Shown: positions 9,593-21,679 of the stretch, piece by piece
Layout of the letters: each line of letters starts with the position of its first letter
Position numbering within the stretch: position 1 is the first letter of the stretch
Assembly (NCBI GenBank): GCA_025765615.1
Contig: JAIVFJ010000067.1
Coordinates: forward strand, 234,404-298,403
Reading direction: 5' to 3'
DNA from: Zopfochytrium polystomum
Lineage: Eukaryota > Chytridiomycota > Chytridiomycetes > Chytridiales > Chytridiaceae
Length of the DNA stretch: 64,000 nucleotides
Made by a program: the position numbers and the translations under genes
The notes under the pieces: generated by a model
What the model was told of the DNA's origin: nothing
Databases searched by the model: none
What the model saw: only the letters and a program-made list of their open reading frames with translations

Positions 9593-12500
9593 CTATAAAG
9601 AGGAGACCACTTGATACACGCTGAGCGCGTTCCCGCCACCGCAGATCGCCGTCGAATCGCCGTTGCACGCCATATTGCAGTTTGTCGACGCGACGCGTTG
9701 GAACGAATTCGTCCCGCTGCAGTAGCATTCACCGCCGTACTCGATGCCGAAGAAGGCGAGAGTGCCGTTTCCGTACCACGCGCCACCTGGCGCGAGCCTG
9801 GAATCTACATTCATGTTCCGCTGGCAGATCTGGTAGCACAGAGCGACCGACATGGACGAAAACTCCGTAGAGTTTTGCACGCTCCCCGCCAAAAGGCGCG
9901 ACGAGTTGATGTTGTCCGTCAGGCAGCCAATGCTGGTGTACTTGGCGGTTGAGGCGGCCGTTTGTGACGGCGCCTCCGACGACGACGGGGTCGCTGATTG
10001 GGAAGTTGAGGACGACGACGACGACGACGACGACGGGGCGTTGTACTGGTACACGGATAGTGCGTTCGGCCCGCCGCAGATCGTCGTCGAGTCGCCTTTG
10101 CAGGTCATTGTGCAAGCTGTCGACACCGACCTGGTGAAGTTGGACGTGCTGCTGCAGAAGCATTCTTGAGAGTATTCTACTCCAAGGAACAAAGGGCCGA
10201 CCGGAGAGAGACGCGCGTCGGTCTGGCGGGCTTCCAAGCAAATGGCAGCACAGAGAGGAATCGTCATAACTGGGCTTGTTGTGTCGTTTTGGAAACCACC
10301 TTGCAAGGTGCGCTGACCATTTACATTGTCAGCATAGCACTCAAGGTGGGACCAGTCAGCGACGCTTGCTATTCCTGAAGGTGTCGGAGAAGCCACAGCG
10401 GAAGATGACGAGGACGTTGGCGCGGAGGTTGGCGTGGGGGCTGACGGGGTGTACTGATACACAGACAGAGCACTAGGGCCGCCGCACACGGTCAGAGCGT
10501 CACCGCGACAAGCCATGGTGCAAGCTGTAGAAGGCGAACGAGTGAAGGTGGAAGAGCTGCTGCAATAACATTCCTGGGAGTACTCAACCCCTAAGAATAG
10601 AGAACCAGTCGGCGAAAGGCGCGAGTCGGTTTTACGGGCTTCCAGGCAGATTGTTGCGCAAAGGGGAATTGTCATGACAGGGTAAGTTGTGTCGTTTTGG
10701 AAACCGCCTGGAAGTGTGTGGGTTCCGTTGATGTTGTCGCCGAGGCAGTCCACGAAGGTCCAATCGGAGACGTTTGCAACGCCGATTGGTGTCGGTACTG
10801 CAGAGGGTGTAGCCGTCGTCGTCGAGGTTGACGTGGGCAAGCTCGACGACCCATCCCGCTTGTATACAGTCAATGCATTTGGTCCACCGCAGGCCGTCGT
10901 TGCGTCGCCGTTGCAAGCCAGTGTGCATGCAGTGCTCAGTGTATTGTTGAACGAGGAAGTGCCGCTGCAGTAGCACTCCTGCGCATACTCGACACCAAAA
11001 AATAGTTCTGATCCGTACCATTTACCGCCTGCCAACAGATCGGGAGCGACGCCGAGCTTCTCGGAACAGATTTGGGCGCATAGAGGGAGAGTCATGTTTG
11101 CACTAGTGCTCGAATTTTGGTACCCTCCCGCAAATAGACGACCGTTGAAGTTGTCCACCAAGCAGCCGACGTAAGAATATCCGGTGATATTTGGCGTAAT
11201 CAAAGGCGTTCCTGATCCACCACCACCACCACCACCGCCACCAGCAGGAGGTGGCGTCGGAGTGGGCGACCCGGTGTACGCATAATTGTAGAACACATCT
11301 AGGGCATTCGGACCGCCGCAGTTTTCAGTTGCGTCGCCGTTGCAGGGAGTGCGCGTGCTGTTCTTGTAGCACGTGTCGATGGTGCTTGCTGCGACCGAGC
11401 TGCCTCCATAACACTCGCCCTTGTATTCTAGCCCACACCACTGAAGGCCAGCCGCTTCACAAAGACTGAGGCAAATCTCAACAGTCATGTACGGCGATGC
11501 AGAGCCAGTTACACCTGTAGGGAGTGTGCGTGGGTTGCTGTCGTAGAAGCAGTTCATGTACGCCCATCCAGTCGAAACGTTCGAGAAGATATTGTGATTG
11601 ATTTGGTGTGGTGGGTAAGTCACTCCCTCAAAGTTGAGGATTTGAAGGCCAGATGTGGCATCATCCGTGTTGAGAACATATTCTCCGGTGGAGGTTGTGT
11701 TTGGAGTGGCGATAGGAATGAGTCCGTTCGCGAATGTGACTGAGAAGGTAATATTGCCTCCAGCTGGAATCTGCTGACCCTCATAAACAGCCGTTTCTGG
11801 GGCTGTTATATTTCCTGAAAGTGGGAGCTTACTCTTGGTTATAGTTAAAACTGTTGCACCAATATTCTTGAGAATAACGATGCGGCTCTGCGACTGCCAC
11901 GACGTCAACGGTGAGAAAGTCATGTTGAGGTTGCTGCCGAACGTTCCGTCAGGATTCTGGGTCAAAATCTGAAGAACAGGCGGGCCTGCCGAGGATCCCG
12001 TCAAAAGAACGTCCAGGGAACCGCCGTTCGAGCCCACTGCGAATGTCGAGCTGTACTTCCCATCAGTCTTGGGGTCGAAGAGCACCGACACAGTTACAGA
12101 GCCTCCTGAGGGCAAGACGGTTCCAACTGCAGGAGCGTCTACTACGGTGAATCCGCCGCTGGGAAGGCCTACAGATGTGAAGGTCAGAGGCTTGGCTCCG
12201 TTGTTTCCAACGATGAGAGTTTTCCGGAACGGTCCAGACCCAGTGACAACTCCTTCGAAATTCAAGTTCGTCGGGCTGAGCGCAAGGTTCGGGCCGTTAA
12301 CAATTCCAGAACCACGAAGGGCAGCAAATGTTAAAACAGTGGCTGTCCCCTTCGTGGGATTCGTGGTGTAGTTTGTTGCGAGGTCTAGCGTGCCAGTTGC
12401 AGTGTACGTTCCTGTCGGAGTAAACTTGACGGTGAAAGAGAGTGTGCCTTCCGTGGAAAGTGTTGTTGGCAGCGTCGGCTTGGTGACGATGGTGAAATTG

Positions 12501-14599
12501 CCATTTGAAAAGGTGAATGACTTGACTAGCACTGGCAGTTGTGCAGTGAAGATCACGGTCAGAGTAGAGGTATTACCAATGAAAACAGATCCATAGTCGG
12601 CAGCAGTCGCTGTGACAGGTGAGAAGGTCGGAGACCCAATGATTATGAGCCGGCCATCCGAGGTAGGAGCGTAAACCGTCCCGTTTCCAAAGCCGAGCCC
12701 GGCAAATTTCGAATGCGGCCCCGTTCCTGTAACTTGGTACGAGAAGATCTTGGTGAGGCTGCCGCGAACGGGGACGGCCGAGTAAGCAGCGACTTCTCCG
12801 GTGTAGGTCCAGACAAGTGCGGAGCCTGCTGCACCGTTAAGAGAGCTGATCATTGGTGAGGCCGCGCCGAACGGAAGGATGTCGGTGGTCTGAGCGATTT
12901 GAGTGAACGTTGGGATATTGTCGGAGACTGTATAGCCAAAAACAAGCAGTGGCTGGGCGATTGGCTGAACATAGACAAAGCCTCCTTCCCCAGGGTAAGC
13001 GGCCGCTTGGGAGTAAATTGGTGAACCAGGAGTTACCTTAGAGAGGCATGTGTCAATTAAAGCTTCACAGCGCAGACCGCAATTCTTACCGATCCTAGAA
13101 TTTTGTCGCCACTGCTTGGGCCCATGTCGAATCCGCCGAGGCTGTCGGCATTCAAAAAGTACATCTGTCCCGCTTTGCCTCCGGCAGCGGCAACATGAGG
13201 AACCGAGGTTGTCCCAAAATAGTCAGGTAAAAGAGTAATGCCGCCGGCTCCGAAATCGCGGTCAGCTCCATTCAATGCAACATAGTTGAAAGGTGTGAAA
13301 AAGTCTGCCACCGAGAGTTTTCTTCGTGGACGCGTCTGCAGCAAGGCCAATGATAGACATTCCCAGCAGGCGGGACCCGCTCGATCCGGGGGTAGGAGAA
13401 ACGAGCGGAGACTCGTTACCGTTACCAGTGACGACAAACAGCTTGCCATTCCTATCCACAGCCGGGCCGGCGCCAGACATCCAAATGCCAGCACCACCTT
13501 TGTCCGTTGTCAGGAACGACGAAGTCGAGTAAACGGAGGTGACCGCTGAGCTGCTAATGTCAACACCAATGACCCATCCGGTGTAGTTGAACTTGTAAAG
13601 AAATTAGACGGAACGGGGAGTTTAGTTGCTTTCAGTAACGAAATCAAATGCAGGATTACATACGAAATCGCAGTGTCCCCCAAACGCTCCATAGACGATG
13701 TTGCCAACGAGGGCAAGGCCCGGTCGCTGAAGGTGTTTCCCCCCTTCAAAGACAAGCGTCGGATCTATTCCAGAGGGCAGCCCATCTATCTCCAACGGAT
13801 AGTTTGGCTTTTCCTGCAGGGTCATAACGTCCACTGCGTGAAATCGGTACCGTCCTGAACTTACGCCGCCGGCAGTCGGAGTCGAGTATGTCTATTAAAT
13901 GGAGTCAGCATGTAATGCAAGTGCAGGTCTTTGGGGGGGGAGTCGCACCTTTGAATAGAAGTAGGCTGTTGACGTTGCTGGATCAATAACGGGGGTGCCG
14001 GTAATTCCGACCCATGTCCCGTCGATGTCGCCGCAAGCTGGAATGTCGTTCTTCCGATTGAATGGGACATCCACATTCCTCGATGCGATAACAGTTCCAT
14101 TCACACCATCCACTGCATAGATGTTGTTGGTCTCCGTGGCCACAAATACAATCTGGTGGGGATAGTCTGGGTAGGTGTACACGCTAGGTAGAAACAGAAC
14201 GAGCAGTAAGGATGGAGTGTGAAACCGGGAATGGAAACAAGCTCTCGCTTACAGTGGGGTTGCAAAAATACGTTCTGGATTGAATGAGTTGACCGGAGGA
14301 AGAGATACCGACTGCAGCAGGCCGAATGCCGTCGTGCCGACGATAGCAGGGTCCAAGTTGGCGTTTGGTCTGCGTGGACATGTAAACGGTGGAACATTCC
14401 TGGTGAGCTCTCCACTTTGACAGGCTCAGCGCCCCAACGCTCTTTCTCTCTCTCTCTCTCTCGCATCGACGACTCACAGGTATCCTGCGCGATCGTTCGA
14501 GCCGCGGTAGGTCAGATAGTCAACCGATGATGATCCAGCCGCGGCTGCCGCTGCCAGGGCCAATGCGACAAGGGCGATGGGTGGGAGCCTGGACCGCAT
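9593..14599 (-). CDS. Secreted beta-propeller, Ig-like and five-WSC-domain protein
   Basis: Six exons on the - strand: 14599-14478, 14369-14253, 14183-13949, 13891-13664, 13591-13090, 13036-9593. They predict about 1548 residues if one extra base in the A run at 13318-13321 (T run on the + strand) is discounted; as written, the frame breaks there. An Ala-rich signal peptide comes first. Residues about 25-470 look like a PQQ/quinoprotein-type beta-propeller (YAVDGVNG and LFVVTGNGN repeats). About 480-870 are Ig-like 'choice-of-anchor D' or ASH-type modules. Five WSC domains follow at about 890, 1020, 1160, 1295 and 1435, each with a CYC or CYG core and an NGD.T..CGG.NAL ending, separated by Ser/Thr/Pro linkers. 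WSC modules bind glycans, so this is probably a cell-wall or extracellular glycan-binding protein. Catalytic function is not evident. Confidence 0.82.
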
Positions 14600-14972
14600 G
14601 GTCGTCTGTGGGAAGGTCGGTCGCTGTTGTTGCCTCTTGTCTGTCTGTATCTATTGTGAGGCTGTCTCACTCTAAAGAACGCAAACCACTACAAAAAAAA
14701 AAGAAAAAAAGAAAACAAAAAAAAAGTGAGAGCTGTGTGTGGCCTCCAGCAGCGTTCGCTGCCATATCGGGAAGGAATGAAAGGAAAACAACAACAATCT
14801 TGAAAAAACTTCCTTTTTCATGTCCGATATGCTTGTCGGATCCCTGTCTCTTTTGTGCTGTCTTTCTGCGATGATCCAGAGTGCAAATGACCATCGATGA
14901 CTGCCTCTTGCTTGGCACAGAGCGTGATCAAAAAAGCCCACAACACCAAAATTGCCATTGCCAAGACGCCCT
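14600..14972. other. Intergenic with A-rich tracts
   Basis: No gene. A-rich runs at 14693-14726 on the + strand lie about 95 bases upstream of the start of the WSC gene and are the probable promoter element of that - strand gene. The 3' end of the TIR-Sel1 gene is at 14973. Confidence 0.55.
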
Positions 14973-16851
14973 CTATTCGTCGACGCACTCGCCCCTCGCA
15001 ATCATAGCATTCAGATTCCTCTGCGCCGGTGCGTATCCCTGCGCCGCCGCCTTGCGGAACCAATGCGCCGCCTGCTCCAACTCAGAACCCCCGCCGTCCC
15101 CGTCGCCGTTGTCGTTGTCGTCATTGTTGCCGCGCAGCTCGCCACGGTAATAGATTCCGCCCAGACTGTTCTGCGCCACGGCATGACCCTGCTCAGCAGC
15201 CCTGCGAAACCACCGCGCGGCCTCGGCAACGTTCTTCGCCGCCACACCGCGACCCGAGTACAAACAGGCGCCAACTCCCGCCTGCGCCTCGGCGATCCCG
15301 GGAGGCTCCTGCGCCGGCCGCCAGAACCAACGGAACGCTTCCGCCTCGTCCTTGAGAACCCCAATCCCAGCTGCATACAGCCGCCCCAGCTCGGCTTCGG
15401 CCGCCGGCAGGGACTGCTCGGCGGCCATCATGATCCATCGCGCGGCCTGCATAGGGTTCGGCCGGAACGCCGACGATGAGGGTGTAGGCGCAGAGGAGGA
15501 CGGGGAAGAGGAGGAGGAGGAGGAGGAATTGCGAGTGTCACTGCTGTCGGCCGCCCCCCACCCAAACAACTTCATCCGACCGATCGCATACTGCGCATGG
15601 ACGCTCCCAGAGTTGGCCCGTCCCTCGATCCAAGCGGCCGCACGCGCGACGATCACCGGCGCCGCCGGGTCGATCCTTTCCAGTGCTGCCAACTCTCTGT
15701 GAACGGCAGCGTCTTCGCGGGGGGCCAGGTCTACACCATCGGCGGCGGCCCTGCTAGCTGGGAATCCGGCCCCAACAGAGTGTAGAACCGAGAGGTGGAG
15801 CAGCGCGTAATGGCCCGCTCGCTCGTTCTTTGCTGTCAGCTTCATCCAAAAGACCGTCTCGGTGAGGTCGACGGGCGTCCCGATCCCAAACTGGTGCCGC
15901 AGCGCGAGCAGGTACTGCGCGTGCGGGTTGCCGCCTGCACCGCTGCTGTTCAACTGCTTCAATATCGGGTCTGCTGTTGCGAGATCGGGTGGAACGGTGG
16001 TGATGGGAGGCAGGGCGGGGGACTTTGGTGAGCTAGAGAGATTGAGAGAGACCGTCGCCTGGCGGGTTATGTCAATTACACCTGGCTCGTCGGGCTCGTC
16101 CGGCTCCAGGCCGGAAGACCGAAGCTCCTTGAGTGTGAATTGCAAGTTGTCGAGAGCGTCTATCCGCCGGGTTTCGCTGGACCAAACGTCATTTTGAAGG
16201 TCAATATCTGAGTGGGGTAAAGGCGGCAGAAACAATGGTATAACGCTTTAGTCAATTCGCAAGCCCCTGGACCAAAGAAAATCAAAGCAAAAAAGGAGGG
16301 GAAAAGGGTACCGGGCACGCACACAGTTGGCCGGCTGTTATAAAAGCGGCCGTGCTTGTCTTTACTTTATCCGTGTGCGCCAGGCGTACGGGCAGAAATG
16401 GTTTCCGCAGATCGTTTGCAAACTTAATTTCCTGCTTACAGACGTACGAGTCGACATACGCGTCGGAAATGAAAGGGATGATGACGCTGGACTTGAGGAT
16501 TCCAGTAATTATGGACTCGGAGATATCGTGTCGCATGGAACTCTTGTCTATCCAGATCTTGAAGCCATTCGCCTCGAGCGATTCCGCCACACTTCTCACA
16601 AGCGCCATGTCCGCCCAGCAGTAGCTGATCATTGCCTACAGAGCAAAGGAGGTTTAAGTGCCAACCCATCACAAAGCAGAGCGACATCGCAAAATTTCTT
16701 CCCAAGGTGTGTGGTTTCCTAGGTCAGAAGGGTAGGGGCTGCACTCACATCGTACTCCACTGGCGCATTCCTGTTATTTGGATCCGTAATTGGATCCTGT
16801 GTACACAACGAAGAAGCCAGCATGGCGTTAGATCAATCGGTGTGCGTGACT

Positions 16852-16891
<40 letters not shown>

Positions 16892-17088
16892 GGGTGGTTG
16901 GTGGATCGCGCCTGCGGGCACCGCAGGGCAGCCGCCTAATGCAAGAGCGCGCTTACCGAGGAGAGAATCTCGTCCATGGTCATGTTGCGGCGCACCGCGT
17001 GGTTGAGGCGGCGGAGGGTGGCTGCTGCGGGCGAGGGCGACGCGGGCGACGCCGCCGCGGACCCCGAAGGCTGGGCAACCCCGGCCAT
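14973..17088 (-). CDS. TIR domain fused to Sel1-like repeats
   Basis: Four exons on the - strand, 17088-16957, 16796-16749, 16635-16323 and 16207-14973, predict 575 residues. After a 44-residue Ala/Pro-rich start, residues about 57-167 form a TIR domain: YDAMISYCWAD at strand A, FKIWID, MRHDISESI, FISDAYVDS, then CKQEIKFA with Glu at about 129 where NAD-cleaving TIRs carry their catalytic Glu, and ITAGQLY at the end. The ITAGQLY join requires the GTGCGT donor at 16322; the alternative donor a few bases downstream gives a wrong frame. From about 235 to the end there are six or so Sel1-like repeats (A..W...AA.QG...A...LG..Y..G) with Ser/Asp/Gly-rich insertions. It probably acts as a cytosolic sensor or scaffold, with TIR as effector and Sel1 repeats binding partners. 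Enzyme activity is untested. Confidence 0.82.
16855..16886. repeat. GT dinucleotide repeat in TIR-Sel1 intron 1
   Basis: (TG)n on the + strand, inside the first intron (16956-16797) of the TIR-Sel1 gene, so CA-rich on the transcribed sense strand. Confidence 0.9.
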
Positions 17089-17483
17089 CGACAAAAAGGG
17101 ACCAAAATCAGGACCAAAAATACCCAACCAAGGTGAGGAAAAAAAGCCGGGGGTTGTTGCCCGGTTTGGTTTTTAGACTCCTCGCTCACAGGGTTTTCAA
17201 CTCTGCGCACAGAACGCTGAAAGAACACATTTAATTTGGCGACTCTGCGCCCAACGCGCCAAAAGAGAACACTAGACGCAAATAGGAGACTTCGATTTGA
17301 GTAATTTATTAATGCTGCATGGGGAACAAAGAAATAATGGCTGTCCTCTGAAGGTACTGGCCACTAGAAAAAAAAAGGAAATCAAATGCTGGACGCGGGA
17401 CAAGGTCTGCGCCGCACCGCAAGTCCTCTGAAAAAAACAAAACAAGGCCCATATTCAAATCCACGAAGTAGGCTCCCGCCTAT
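17089..17483. other. Intergenic, nothing recognised
   Basis: Lies between the start of the TIR-Sel1 gene and the 3' end of the first old yellow enzyme gene, both on the - strand. No in-frame ATG extends the TIR gene upstream of 17088. No gene, RNA or clear motif seen. Confidence 0.5.
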
Positions 17484-18845
17484 TCACAGAGACGACGTCG
17501 CAAACACCTTCTTGCCCTTCGTCTCAAGGTACGTGGGCCAGTCAGAGTAGCCCTGTTCCGAGCCAAAGTAGTAGTGCGTAGCATCTGAAGTTGTCAGCTC
17601 GTGGTCGTGCCAGTACCGCAGGACAAGGTCTGGGTTCGCGATGAACGGGGAGGCGATTCCGACCAAGTGTGCGCGACCAGACTTGACTGCCTCCTCAGCC
17701 GAGTCCCGTCGGTAACCGCCAGTCAGAAGCACTTTTGTCGGTTCCTGAATCAGCGGGAGGTACTTGTTGAGCTCGCTCTCAGAGTGGGATCCTTTGCCGC
17801 CGGCGCCAAATCCTATCACGATTGAAAATGTGATTTGCCCGTCAACATTTCAATTGTTCAACCGCAAAAACAAGGGGCTCCAGTTACCTGGCTCGGTGAG
17901 GTGAATGTACGCCAACTTGTATTTCGCGAGAGACTCCAGGACATAAGTGAAAAGCTCGACGGTGTGGTCGTCCGTCACGTTGTGGACTCCGAGGCCAGGC
18001 GACAGGCGGATGGCGACCTTGGACGACGGAACAACCTCTAGGATGGCCTCTACGATCTCAATGAGGAAGCGGGCGCGGTTCTCGATGGAGCCTCCATACT
18101 CGTCGGTGCGCAGGTTGGAGCTCGAGTGCAGGAACTGGTCGATCAGGTAGCCGTGCGCGCCGTGGATCTCGACGCCATCGAACCCGGCTCCTTCCGGTTC
18201 CGTGGACACCGCCAGCGCCGCCGCCGACTTGAAGTCGTTGACAATGTTCTTAATCTCGGCGACCGTCAGTGCGCGCGCCTTTGCGCCCTTTGCGGCGCGG
18301 TGCGAGACCAACTCGGTGGCGGACGCCGACACCGGGTCGTCGCCGTTGGGCTGGAAGTCTGGGATCGAAACCCGCCCGACGTGCCACAGCTGCGCAAAGA
18401 TGAAGCCACCGACGTCGTGCACGGCGTCGGTCGACTTGCGCCAGCCGGCGGCGTGCTCCTTGGTGATGAGGCTCGGCACGTTCGGGTAGCCGTGGCCGGT
18501 GACGGAGACGGGCGTGGCCTCCGTGATGAGGAGACCGCCGGGAGTTGCTCGTTGTGCGTAGTAGTAGGCTTGGAGGTCGTTTGCGAGGTTGTTCGGCGCG
18601 CGCGACCGCGTCATTGGCCCCATAACGATGCGGTGCCTGCACGATTGAAGTGGTTTAGCGTTCTTCGTCCAAGAGCATTTGCTCACTTCGTTTTGGACGC
18701 AGCAAGTACGGGGGATGAGCGACGAGCAGCATATGTGTTTTGTAACTCACGAGAGGGTGATATCGCCTAGCTTGACCGGGCTGAACACGTTGGGAAGGGA
18801 CGGGTGGGCGCCTTTCAGGAACGCGGGGGCTGTGGTGGCGGCCAT
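17484..18845 (-). CDS. Old yellow enzyme (NADH:flavin oxidoreductase), copy 1
   Basis: Three exons on the - strand, 18845-18751, 18636-17888 and 17812-17484, encode 390 residues, the usual length for the family. It begins MAATTAPAFLKGAHPSLPNV and reads HRIVMGPMTRSRA across the first splice. Family signatures: PGGLLITEATPVS (FMN side), EIHGAHGYLIDQF at about 187-199 with the His pair and the proton-donor Tyr, LRTDEYGGSIENR, AIRLSPG, and GGYRRDSAEEAVKSGRAHLVGIASPFIANPDL near the C-terminus. It is an FMN-dependent alkene reductase expected to use NAD(P)H to reduce enones; the physiological substrate is unknown. It is a tandem duplicate of the next gene, with the same intron positions and exon 2 and 3 lengths (749 and 329). 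Confidence 0.93.
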
Positions 18846-19567
18846 TGCTAATATGAACTGCTGTTTGTTTGGCTTTTATTATAGCAAGCGACGATCGAGG
18901 GGGCTTGTATTGTGTGTTTTCTGTTTAGTGAGCTGCTTTTATAGTGGCTTTTTCTTTCTTTTTCTTTCTTTTTTCTTTTTTTTTTTTTGGAAGTGCCGAT
19001 TCGAAATCAGTGTGTTTGTTTTGCCCTGTTTGTTTGATTTCCGGCCAAATTGGCGCAATCGTCCCGCATTTTTTATTTTTTTTTTTGTTTGGGCCACGAA
19101 CGATCCGCGGTCGTAACTCGGCTCATTATTTCAAATCAAAGAGAGACAGAAAGAAGAAAGAAGAAAAAAAAAATCCCACTTCAAAACACATTTTGGTTGA
19201 GCCTTCGAAAAAGTTCGGGAAGAAGGGTTGGGAAGGCTTCATCGTTGAACGAAAGTGCGTGATCGTGATAATAATGCATGTTGTATTATTAATAGCAATG
19301 AGTCGTAAACGAGCATCCGCAACAAAAGTAAGCGGCCAGCCTGTTTACCTGAAGCCAACTTCTGACTCCAAGTCACTTCCGGTCGCCAAGTGGGACGATA
19401 AAGGGAGGGTCTCGGAACTAGACTCGATTCGGCGCTCAACGTGCAGCAAACACAGATGTGTTAAACGCCAAAAAACGCCAAATTCTCACCAGAAGGAGAA
19501 AGATGGAATGGTTGAAATTTCTTATTTCGTTTGTCCTCTGCACGCAAATGGCGGAGCCCTCAAACCA
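18846..19567. other. Intergenic between the two old yellow enzyme genes
   Basis: Holds the promoter of copy 1, with T-rich tracts on the + strand at about 18945-18990 and 19071-19086 (A-rich on its sense strand), and the 3' flank of copy 2. No gene seen. Confidence 0.55.
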
Positions 19568-21003
19568 TCAGAGTGGCCAGTTCTCAAACACCTTCCTGCC
19601 CTCCGCTTCAAGGTACGTCGGCCAGTCGGTGTAGCCCTTGTCTGAGCCGTAGTAGTAGTGCGTCGCATCCGAAGTCGCCAGCTCGCGGTCGCGCCAGAAC
19701 CGCAGGACGAGGTCCGGGTTTGCGATGAACGGAGCGGCGATGCCCACCAAGTGTGCGCGACCAGACTTGACTGCCTCCTCGGACGAGTCCCGTCGGTAGC
19801 CGCCGGTCAGAAGCACCTTTGTCGGTTCCTGAATCAGCGGGAGGTACTTGTTGAGCTCGCTTTCCGAGTGGGAGCCAATGCCGTTGGCGCCGTACCCTGA
19901 AAAGTAACTTTGTAAGTAAATACTTTATTTGCGCATGCAACACATCACAGATAATAATAAAAAATAAAAGCACTATAGCGCAACCTGGCTCTGTCAGGTG
20001 GATGTACACCAACTTGTACTTCGCGAGAGATTCCAAAACGTAGGTGAAAAGCTCGACGGTGTGGTCGTCCGTCACCTTGTTGACGCCCAGGCCAGGCGAC
20101 AGGCGGATGGCGACCTTGGACGACGGAACGACCTCCAGGACGGCTTCCACGACCTCCAAGAGAAAGCGGGCGCGGTTCTCGATGGAGCCTCCATACTCGT
20201 CGGTGCGCAGGTTGGAGCTCGAGTGCAGGAACTGGTCGATCAGGTAGCCGTGCGCGCCGTGGATCTCGACGCCGTCGAACCCGGCGCCGTCCGGTCCGGT
20301 GGACACCGCCAGTGCCGCCGCCGACTTGTAGTCGTGGACAATGTCCTTTATTTCGGCGACCGTCAGCGCGCGCGCCCTGGCGCCCTCCGGGACGCGGTAC
20401 GAGAGCAGCTCTGTGGCGGACGCCGATACCGGGTCGGCGCCGTCGGGCTGGTAGGCGGGGACCGAAACCCGCCCGACGTGCCACAGCTGCGCAAAGATGA
20501 AGCCACCGACGTCGTGCACGGCGTCGGTCGACTTGCGCCAGCCGGCGGCGTGCTCCTTGGTGATGAGGCTTGGCACGTTCGGGTAGCCATGGCCGGTGAC
20601 GGAGACGGGCGTGGCCTCCGTGACGAGGAGACCGCCGGGAGTCGTGCGCTGCGCGTAGTAGCAGGCTTGGAGATCGGTTGCGACGTTGTTTGGCGCGCGC
20701 GACCGCGTCATTGGGGCCATGACGATGCGGTGCCTCAAGAATACGATCGCGTTGAATTACATTTGAAATTTATTTATTTTCAATGGATGTCCATGTATCA
20801 GCACATGGGTTTGATGTTGAGCGTCGAGCAAGTGTGAGTGCGTGCGTGGCAAGCGAGCAAGCGGGGGGCGCTGCCCACCAGGCTAGCTAACAAACTTACG
20901 AGACGGTGATGTCGCCGAGACGGAGCGAGCTGAAGATGCAGGGCAGGGTCGGGTGCGGGCCTTTCAGGAAAGCCGGCGCCGGCGGCGGGGGCGCGCTGGC
21001 CAT
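19568..21003 (-). CDS. Old yellow enzyme (NADH:flavin oxidoreductase), copy 2
   Basis: Three exons on the - strand, 21003-20900, 20733-19985 and 19896-19568, encode 393 residues. Protein and gene structure are nearly those of copy 1: exons 2 and 3 have identical lengths, and only the first exon is 9 bases longer (Pro/Ala-rich start). All FMN and active-site motifs are kept, including HGAHGYLIDQF, the LRTDEYGGSIENR segment and GGYRRDSSEEAV. Intron lengths and sequences differ from copy 1, so the duplication is not very recent. The predicted activity is FMN-dependent reduction of activated alkenes with NAD(P)H. T-rich + strand sequence at 21045-21090 lies just upstream of the start. Confidence 0.93.
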
Positions 21004-21679
21004 TCGTGAAGGTACTGTGGGGTGGAGGTTTTCTTCTTGTTTCTCTTTCTTTTTTTTCCCTTTTTTTTTTCTTTTTTTTCTTCTCTTTCCATTTTCTCAT
21101 CTTGCTCTTTAAATATGATGTAGGATCGTGGGGACTTTCCTTTTTTGGTATTAAAGAGTTAATATGTTGATGAACGAAGAGGTGGAACAAGGTGTCGTCA
21201 TCGCCATGGACTCACACGCCAGCAAAATCCCGAGGACTTTGTTCCCGAAGTCGAACTAACAGTTTTTTTTTTTTTTCTTCTTGTTTTGGCAGGTCACCCG
21301 TTCATTCAGTGGGTCGCTCACCGAGGATACATGTATCGCTGTAATATTAGCATCATTCATGCCAAACTACATGTACGTATATGAGTCCTTTTGTTGTTGT
21401 TGTGGTGGCCCGCCCTCCTTGCTTGCTTACTATGGTCATGTTTTTGGTTTGTACAGGTATCCTGAAATGTCACTCTGCTCCGCGTCGAGCTTTCGTCATA
21501 GTAAACGAGGTCGCAGAAGATGGGGGGAAAAAAAATAAAAAGTAAAGTGAAAAAAAAGAAGAGAAAAGTAATAAAGGCAACGGAAAATGGACATTGAAAA
21601 AAACAAAAGCACCAAAACTGATGAGGGTAGAAAGGGGCGCGAACGCAAGAAAAAAGAACGCGCCTCGCCTCCACCACCG
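21004..21679. other. Intergenic, nothing recognised
   Basis: Separates the start of old yellow enzyme copy 2 from the 3' end of the F-box gene. Contains T-rich tracts at 21045-21090 and 21261-21277. No gene supported. Confidence 0.5.
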
